This document shows positions 59,689 to 64,000 of a stretch of 64,000 nucleotides of DNA, piece after piece. The position numbers and the translations under genes were made by a program. The stretch's first letter is position 1, and the number at the start of each line of letters is the position of its first letter. Origin of the DNA: Actinomycetales bacterium UBA1383 (GTDB taxonomy: Bacteria > Actinomycetota > Actinomycetes > Actinomycetales > Actinomycetaceae); assembly GCA_002305415.1 (NCBI GenBank), contig DBQX01000003.1, forward strand, positions 1-64,000, written 5' to 3'. The notes beneath the pieces are model-generated. The model was not told the DNA's origin. It saw only the letters and a list, made by a program, of their open reading frames with translations, and ran no database searches.

Positions 59689-60246
59689 ATGCCCACCCCG
59701 TCCAAGGGTCCCCGGCTCGGCGGCAGCGCGGCCCACGAGCGCCTCATGCTGGCGAACCTCGCCACCGCATTGTTCGAGCACAAGGCGATCACCACGACCG
59801 AGCACCGCGCCAAGCGCGTGCAGCCGCTGGCCGAGAAGCTCGTCAGCAAGGCGAAGCGTGGTGACCTGCACGCGCGCCGCACGGTGATGCAGACGATCCG
59901 GCGCAAGGACGTCGTCGCGGAGCTCTTCGAGGAACTCGCCCCGAAGTTCGCCGGCCGTGAGGGCGGCTACACCCGCATCACGAAGCTGCCACCCCGCAAG
60001 GGCGACAACGCGCCGATGGCGCTCATCGAGCTCGTCCTCGAGCCCGTGAAGGCCAAGAAGTCCGCCTCGAAGAAGGCCGCCCCCAAGAAGGCCGCCCCCA
60101 AGGCGGAGCCCCCGGCAGCCGAGGAGCCGGTCGTTGAGGCCGAGCCGGTCGTTGAGGCCGAGCCGGTCGTTGAGGCCGAGCCGGTCGTTGAGGCTGACGC
60201 GGTTGTCGAGACCGAGGTGGCCGCCGAGCCCGGCGAGGCCAAGTAG
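59689..60246 (+). CDS. rplQ: 50S ribosomal protein L17 with acidic repeat tail
   Basis: 185 residues; the conserved core ends near residue 120 (NAPMALIELVLEPVKAK). The additional tail is Lys/Ala-rich, then a run of EPVVEA repeats ending EVAAEPGEAK. The core start PTPSKGPRLGGSAAHERLMLANLATALFEH is standard. The tail is common in Micrococcales L17. Confidence 0.96.
   Translation: MPTPSKGPRLGGSAAHERLMLANLATALFEHKAITTTEHRAKRVQPLAEKLVSKAKRGDLHARRTVMQTIRRKDVVAELFEELAPKFAGREGGYTRITKLPPRKGDNAPMALIELVLEPVKAKKSASKKAAPKKAAPKAEPPAAEEPVVEAEPVVEAEPVVEAEPVVEADAVVETEVAAEPGEAK
60124..60194 (+). repeat. tandem 18-bp repeat in rplQ
   Basis: Unit GAGCCGGTCGTTGAGGCC occurs three times exactly (60124, 60142, 60160), then a fourth nearly complete copy from 60178. 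It encodes EPVVEA. Copy number could vary between strains. Confidence 0.9.
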
Positions 60247-60250
60247 CGAC

Positions 60251-60282
60251 ACGAATGGGGCCCCTCCGGGGGCCCCATTCGT
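60251..60282. terminator. bidirectional hairpin after rplQ
   Basis: ACGAATGGGGCCCC (60251-60264) pairs perfectly with GGGGCCCCATTCGT (60269-60282) around TCCG. It lies between convergent rplQ and the ROK gene and can serve both. Confidence 0.7.
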
Positions 60283-60297
60283 ACGTCCCGGAGTTCC

Positions 60298-61053
60298 TCA
60301 GTCCTGCCGGACCATGTCCCACGCCCGGACCCCGCCCAGGATTCCGGCTGCGTTGTTCGCCAGGACTGTCCGCTCACCCAGGCGCGCCACGGTCGAGGGC
60401 GTCAGGCGCCGGGCGTTCCCGCCCCCGATGTAGAGGCGGTCCCAGAGGTACACCGGGCGGAACGAGTCGACGACCTTGCGCACGCGCCGAGACCAGTGCG
60501 CGTCGCCGAGCCGGATCCGCTCGTGCTCTCCGAGGTACTCGTCGAAGGTGAGACCCCACTTGACCGTCCCCTGGGACAGCTCGGCGTGGGGGGCGAGCAC
60601 ACCTGCGTCGAAGATGGCGTTTCCCAGACCGGTGCCCAGCGTGATGACCATCTCCAGGCCGACGCCGGTCACGAGTCCGCACCCGTGCACCTCGGCATCG
60701 TTCAGCACGAGTACCGGCAGCCGCAGCGCCTCGCCGACGGCCGCGCGCATGTCGTAGCCCGACCACGCCGCCACCAGCTCCGGTACCACACGTGTCCGGG
60801 GACCCGCCTTGCAGACGTAGTGCGGCGTCGCCACCACGACGCCGTGCCGGATCATCCCCGGCATGCCGACCGTGACGCGCTCGGCCCGGGGCAGCTGCTC
60901 GGCCAGCGACCGGATGATGGACACCAGGCGCGTCGGCGGGAGCGGGTAAGGGGTGGTGGCCCGCACGGGCTGCGCGTGGAGCGTCCCTGCCGAGTCCAGG
61001 ACCGATGCCTTGATCCCGCCGCCCCCGCAGTCGATCGCGAGCGTGGTGTGCAT
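60298..61053 (-). CDS. ROK-family kinase, polyphosphate glucokinase-like
   Basis: 251-residue sugar kinase-like protein. TLAIDCGGGGIKASVLDSAG is the N-terminal phosphate-binding motif, VTVGMPGMIRHGVV near residue 65, VLNDAEVHGCGL holds the catalytic Asp, and VITLGTGLGNAIFD is the second phosphate loop. Polyphosphate glucokinase resembles this group, but the phosphate donor is not deducible. ATG at 61053, with TAGCGT 5 nt upstream. Inserted between rplQ and truA. Confidence 0.84.
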   Translation of the reverse strand: MHTTLAIDCGGGGIKASVLDSAGTLHAQPVRATTPYPLPPTRLVSIIRSLAEQLPRAERVTVGMPGMIRHGVVVATPHYVCKAGPRTRVVPELVAAWSGYDMRAAVGEALRLPVLVLNDAEVHGCGLVTGVGLEMVITLGTGLGNAIFDAGVLAPHAELSQGTVKWGLTFDEYLGEHERIRLGDAHWSRRVRKVVDSFRPVYLWDRLYIGGGNARRLTPSTVARLGERTVLANNAAGILGGVRAWDMVRQD

Positions 61054-61064
61054 ACCTGACGCTA
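61051..61064 (-). promoter_or_regulatory. candidate -10 for a near-leaderless ROK gene transcript
   Basis: TAGCGT (61059-61064, minus strand) followed by CAGGT and the ATG. Spacing of 5 nt is short but similar to the other leaderless-type starts here. Confidence 0.35.
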
Positions 61065-61116
61065 ACGCACGCGACCCTGGGGACGAGCTCTCCGTACGGT
61101 GTGGTTGCATGGCTCC

Positions 61117-62088
61117 ATGCCCGTTCGCCTTCGCATCGACTGTGCCTATGACGGAGCGGCCTTCGCCGGGTGGGCCCGCCAACCCGGGCTGGTCACGGTC
61201 CAGGGGGTGCTGGAGGACGCGATCGGCACCCTCGCACGGGTGCCACGGCCGCGCCTGACCGTCGCTGGCCGCACGGACGCCGGCGTCCACGCCCGTGGAC
61301 AGGTGGCGCACGTCGACCTCCCGGTGGGGGCCTTCACGACGGCGCCCGGCCGCTCCGCCCGCCCGCCGGGGGACGCGTTCGTCCAGCGCGTGAACGCGAT
61401 CCTGGCCCGTGACCGGGGGACCAGGCAGCCGGACGTGGTCGTCACCGCGGTCGGGGTCGCGCCCCCCGGGTTCGACGCGAGGTTCTCCGCGCTCTGGCGG
61501 TGCTACCGCTACCGGATCGTCGACTCCCCGGAAGCCCGCGATCCGTTGCTGCGCGGCCACACCCTGTGGCATCCCCGTCCCCTCGACACCGCGGCCATGG
61601 CCCGCGCGGTCGCGCACCTGGTCGGCGAGCACGACTTCCTGTCCTTCTGCCGGCCACGTCCGGGGGCGACCACCGTGCGGAGGCTCCTGGCGGCGTCAGT
61701 GACGCGCACGGACGGCGTGGTCACGGTCGAACTGCGCGCGGATGCCTTCTGCCACTCGATGGTCCGGGCCATCGTGGGCACTCTCGTGCCTGTCGGCGAG
61801 GGTCGTCGTGAGCCGGAGTGGATGGGCGAGGTCCTCCGGGGCCGGCACCACGGTCACTTCCTCGTCGCGTCCCCGCACGGGCTCACCCTCGAGGAGGTGG
61901 GGTATCCGGACGCCGCGGACCTGGCGGCCCGTGCCGCGCTCACCAGGGCGGTCCGTCCTCAGCCCTCGTCCTCCTCGGCGTCGAACACGAACTCGCCGGA
62001 GTCGTCGTCGCGGTCGGCGATCTCGTCGTCGCCATCCTCCGCGTACTCGTCGCCCTCGTCCTCGACGTCGGAGGTGAACTCGGAGTAG
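61117..62088 (+). CDS. truA: tRNA pseudouridine(38-40) synthase with Ser-rich tail
   Basis: 323-residue pseudouridine synthase acting on the tRNA anticodon arm. Catalytic Asp is in AGRTDAGVHARGQVAH (near residue 53); LWRCYRYRI and FLSFCRP follow, then the MVRAIVGTLVPVGEGR domain. The last 45 residues are Ser-rich and are read antisense to an acidic gene on the other strand; the conserved domain ends near residue 280. ATG at 61117 chosen by homology (PVRLRIDCAYDG); a GTG 18 nt upstream is in frame. No ribosome site is visible. Confidence 0.93.
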   Translation: MPVRLRIDCAYDGAAFAGWARQPGLVTVQGVLEDAIGTLARVPRPRLTVAGRTDAGVHARGQVAHVDLPVGAFTTAPGRSARPPGDAFVQRVNAILARDRGTRQPDVVVTAVGVAPPGFDARFSALWRCYRYRIVDSPEARDPLLRGHTLWHPRPLDTAAMARAVAHLVGEHDFLSFCRPRPGATTVRRLLAASVTRTDGVVTVELRADAFCHSMVRAIVGTLVPVGEGRREPEWMGEVLRGRHHGHFLVASPHGLTLEEVGYPDAADLAARAALTRAVRPQPSSSSASNTNSPESSSRSAISSSPSSAYSSPSSSTSEVNSE

Positions 62089-62384
62089 TCCTCCTCGACG
62101 TAGGCCTCGTCGTCGAGCAGGTGCATGGCCGCCTCCTCGGCGCCGACGTCGGCGCGCGCCGGGCCCTCGGCGCGGGCGAGGATGTCCTGCTCCTCACCGA
62201 CGTCGTCCTCCGGCCCCTCGTCGGGTTCGGACACGAGCGGGCCGACGGCGTCGGGCTGGCGGTCGTACGGCACCTCGCGATCGGTGTCGGGCACCTCGCG
62301 GGCCAAGCGCTCATCGAGACTCTCGGGCCGCCCGTCGGAGAGATAGGTGTGCTTCGCGAGGAAGTCGGAGTCGATGTCGCTCAT
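61959..62384 (-). CDS. DUF5709-like acidic protein
   Basis: 141-residue, very acidic protein. Resembles the actinobacterial DUF5709 group: DGRPESLDERLAREVPD in the N-terminal half and ADVGAEEAAMHLLDDEA near residue 82. The end is Asp/Glu-rich and intrinsically disordered in appearance. Unknown function. -10 CAGAAT stands 6 nt before the ATG, so a leaderless mRNA is likely. Its 3' end overlaps truA by 130 nt on the opposite strand. Confidence 0.78.
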   Translation of the reverse strand: MSDIDSDFLAKHTYLSDGRPESLDERLAREVPDTDREVPYDRQPDAVGPLVSEPDEGPEDDVGEEQDILARAEGPARADVGAEEAAMHLLDDEAYVEEDYSEFTSDVEDEGDEYAEDGDDEIADRDDDSGEFVFDAEEDEG

Positions 62385-62396
62385 GGCTCGATTCTG
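62382..62396 (-). promoter_or_regulatory. candidate -10 for a leaderless DUF5709-like transcript
   Basis: CAGAAT (62391-62396, minus strand), 6 nt CGAGCC, then the ATG. No ribosome site is present. Confidence 0.45.
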
Positions 62397-62458
62397 CCAT
62401 TGTGAGCGACGTCACGCGTGGCGATGACCCCCTGCGATCCGCTTCACAACGGCACGCT

Positions 62459-62488
62459 TTGACCAGCCGCGACGGCTGGCATTATCGT
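62459..62488 (+). promoter_or_regulatory. rplM-rpsI promoter
   Basis: -35 TTGACC (62459-62464), an 18-nt spacer and -10 TATCGT (62483-62488). The spacer contains a 5-bp dyad AGCCG/CGGCT (62465-62477). The predicted leader is about 120 nt long, ending in GAAAAGG before the GTG. Confidence 0.65.
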
Positions 62489-62494
62489 TGGATG

Positions 62495-62615
62495 TCGTTG
62501 TGATGCTGCCTGGTGTCTCCCACTCGCCGGCACGAGTTGCACAACAGCCGCGAGATTTGCCCATCTGACCTGCCTCCAGCCATACGGCGGGTCGTCACAC
62601 GAAAAGGCTCAGCCA
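62495..62615 (+). promoter_or_regulatory. 5' leader of rplM
   Basis: About 120 nt between the predicted start and rplM, without a coding frame. It has no strong hairpin and is less GC-rich than average; ribosomal-protein leaders of L13 are known in other phyla, but no recognised motif is seen. Confidence 0.3.
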
Positions 62616-63059
62616 GTGCGTACGTACTCACCCAAGCCGGGGGACATCGAGAAGAAGTGGTATGTCATTGACGCCACCGATGTCGTGCTCGGTCGCCTGG
62701 CGGCCCAGGCCGCCACACTGCTCCGTGGGAAGCACAAGCCCATCTTCGCGCCCCACATGGACACCGGCGACTTCGTCGTCGTCGTCAACGCCGCGAAGGT
62801 CGCCCTCACCGGCTCCAAGGCCGAGAAGAAGATGGCCTACCGCCACTCCGGATACCCGGGTGGCCTCAAGTCGGTGAGCTACTCAAAGCTCCTCGCCACC
62901 CGCCCGGAGCGGGCGATCGAGAAGGCCGTCGCGGGGATGCTCCCCAAGAACTCGCTGGGCCGCGCCCAGCTCCGCAAGCTGAAGGTGTACGCGGGTCCGG
63001 AGCACCCGCACGCGGCGCAGAAGCCGCAGCCCTTCGAAATCACCCAGGTGGCCCAGTAG
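62616..63059 (+). CDS. rplM: 50S ribosomal protein L13
   Basis: 147-residue protein. RTYSPKPGDIEKKWYVIDATDVVLGRLAAQAATLLRGKHKP and the end GPEHPHAAQKPQPFEI are standard. GTG start with AAAAGGCTCAGCCA. Followed by rpsI. Confidence 0.97.
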   Translation: MRTYSPKPGDIEKKWYVIDATDVVLGRLAAQAATLLRGKHKPIFAPHMDTGDFVVVVNAAKVALTGSKAEKKMAYRHSGYPGGLKSVSYSKLLATRPERAIEKAVAGMLPKNSLGRAQLRKLKVYAGPEHPHAAQKPQPFEITQVAQ

Positions 63060-63089
63060 CCCGCCTGACGAGCAAGACCAAGGAGAAGC

Positions 63090-63575
63090 GTGGCCGACAC
63101 CACTGCAGAGATTCTGGAGGACGAGGAGCTCTCGAGCTTCACCTCTGAGACCCCCGTTCCCGTTGCCACCCACGGACAGTCGCTCACCGCCCCCGGCGGC
63201 GGCACCGGCCGTCGCAAGGAGGCGGTCGCCCGCGTCCGGCTCGTCCCCGGAACCGGTGAGTGGACCATCAACGGGCGTACCCTCGAGGACTACTTCCCCA
63301 ACAAGCTGCACCAGCAGCTCGTGAACTCGCCCTTCGTGCTGCTCGGCCTCGAGCAGCGCTTCGACGTCATCGCGCGGATCCACGGCGGCGGCGTCTCGGG
63401 CCAGGCCGGCGCGCTGCGTCTCGGCATCGCCCGGGCCCTCAACGAGATCGACACGGAGGCCAACCGGCAGACCCTGAAGAAGGCCGGCTTCCTCACCCGC
63501 GACGCCCGCGCGATCGAGCGCAAGAAGGCCGGGCTCAAGAAGGCCCGCAAGGCACCGCAGTACTCGAAGCGCTGA
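63090..63575 (+). CDS. rpsI: 30S ribosomal protein S9 with acidic N-terminal extension
   Basis: 161 residues; the core begins near residue 40 (GTGRRKEAVARVRLVPGTG) and ends KKARKAPQYSKR, whose C-terminal Arg reaches the P-site tRNA. The first 40 residues are acidic and actinobacterial. GTG start after AAGGAGAAGC. Confidence 0.97.
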   Translation: MADTTAEILEDEELSSFTSETPVPVATHGQSLTAPGGGTGRRKEAVARVRLVPGTGEWTINGRTLEDYFPNKLHQQLVNSPFVLLGLEQRFDVIARIHGGGVSGQAGALRLGIARALNEIDTEANRQTLKKAGFLTRDARAIERKKAGLKKARKAPQYSKR

Positions 63576-63583
63576 CACGCCAC

Positions 63584-63628
63584 GAGACGATGCCCCAACG
63601 CACCCGCGGTGGGGCATCGCGCGTCTCC
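63584..63628 (+). terminator. hairpin after rpsI
   Basis: GATGCCCCA (63589-63597) pairs with TGGGGCATC (63610-63618), extended outward by GAGAC/GTCTC with a small bulge. No U-tract. Ends the rplM-rpsI transcript. Confidence 0.7.
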
Positions 63629-63665
63629 GTGGTCCGGTGGTCTCGTCCTGCTGCGAAGTCGTGGG

Positions 63666-63671
63666 TAGCAT
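63666..63671 (+). promoter_or_regulatory. candidate -10 upstream of the DedA gene
   Basis: TAGCAT, just before the AGGAGG ribosome site at 63678-63683. The -35 is not clear. Confidence 0.3.
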
Positions 63672-63699
63672 CGGCTCAGGAGGACGCGATGGGACTGGC

Positions 63700-64000
63700 A
63701 TGGACCTGCTGAACTCCGTCACGGACGCGGTGCTCTCCTGGGCGGACACCCCGTGGCTCCTCCTGGCGATCGCCGTCCTCGCGACCATCGACGGGTTCTT
63801 CCCGCCGCTGCCGTCGGAGTCGGTGGTCATCGCCGCCGCGGTGCTCATCACGGCCGGATCCGGCCCCTCACCATGGCTCCTCGTCCTCGCGGCCGCCCTC
63901 GGGGCGTTCACCGGGGACGTCATCGCCTACCACATCGGCATGCTCCTGCCGCTGGACCGCATCCCGTTCCTGAACAACGCTCGCGGGGTCCGGATGCTCG
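63700..64000 (+). CDS. DedA-family membrane protein, 5' part
   Basis: First 100 residues of a DedA/SNARE-associated-type membrane protein; it runs out of the window. After a short N-terminus the hydrophobic segment LLLAIAVLATIDGFFPPLPSE contains the conserved acidic/Pro-rich stretch, then a second hydrophobic span and GDVIAYHIG follow. The AGGAGG ribosome site lies 16 nt upstream, too far; an ATG at 63689 with ideal spacing reads a 7-codon frame (MGLAWTC) ending inside the gene. An in-frame GTG at 63661 is a less likely start. Confidence 0.82.
   Translation, partial: MDLLNSVTDAVLSWADTPWLLLAIAVLATIDGFFPPLPSESVVIAAAVLITAGSGPSPWLLVLAAALGAFTGDVIAYHIGMLLPLDRIPFLNNARGVRML

Noticed and set aside
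60124..60194. Repeat run as a CRISPR-like array
   Set aside because: The units are adjacent without spacers and are in frame in L17.

Overview
The window is about 70% GC and fully syntenic with actinobacterial chromosomes. It carries nuo complex I followed by a polyprenyl synthase, then tRNA-Thr/tRNA-Met/rpmG/MaoC-pair/murB, then tRNA-Trp/secE/nusG, and then the whole rpl-rpo-str-S10-spc-alpha run. RpoB, EF-Tu and the zinc-ribbon (C+) forms of L33, S14 and L36 look actinobacterial. The absence of rpsD between rpsK and rpoA, a long C-terminal tail on L17 and the general protein style suggest Micrococcales or a neighbouring order. The genus cannot be named from this sequence alone.

Layout. (1) 1-10143: the 3' end of nuoG, then nuoHIJKLMN, tightly coupled, ending in a polyprenyl diphosphate synthase that probably makes the menaquinone side chain. 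(2) 10097-13894: rarD-type permease, divergent fprA (ferredoxin/NADP reductase), htpX protease and yajQ. (3) 14022-17876: tRNA-Tyr, tRNA-Thr, tRNA-Met, rpmG, two MaoC-like hot-dog proteins, an MFS permease and murB. (4) 17873-28009: the variable, accessory part. It holds a membrane protein with a GntR repressor, a YccF protein, an operon of an adenosine-deaminase-like enzyme with two alpha/beta hydrolases, a phosphotransferase, an AMIN-like lipoprotein, a two-component system with a small Asp-rich partner, and a class I aminotransferase. (5) 28182-31918: tRNA-Trp, secE, nusG, rplKA, the L10 leader, rplJL. (6) 31974-44193: rpoBC, rpsL, rpsG, fusA, tuf. (7) 44596-60246: S10, spc and alpha operons with secY, adk, map, infA and rpoA. 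(8) 60298-64000: a ROK-like kinase, truA, a DUF5709-like acidic protein, rplM, rpsI and the start of a DedA gene.

Most of the window makes the translation and transcription machinery together with respiratory complex I. Regulation visible in the sequence includes strong -35/-10 promoters before rpoB, rpsL, rplJ and rplM, an L10-type leader with an intrinsic attenuator, GC-rich hairpins without U-tracts at nearly every operon junction, and several genes whose start codon sits 5-7 nt downstream of a -10 hexamer (probable leaderless mRNAs).

I did not find a convincing undescribed system. The most interesting points are a natural Arg at S12 position 88, a position where substitution gives streptomycin resistance in mycobacteria; the two-component locus with its Asp-rich small protein and an 11-bp-phased direct repeat; the truA/DUF5709 antisense overlap that gives TruA a Ser-rich tail; a 5-residue insertion in the metal loop of methionine aminopeptidase; and the missing rpsD.
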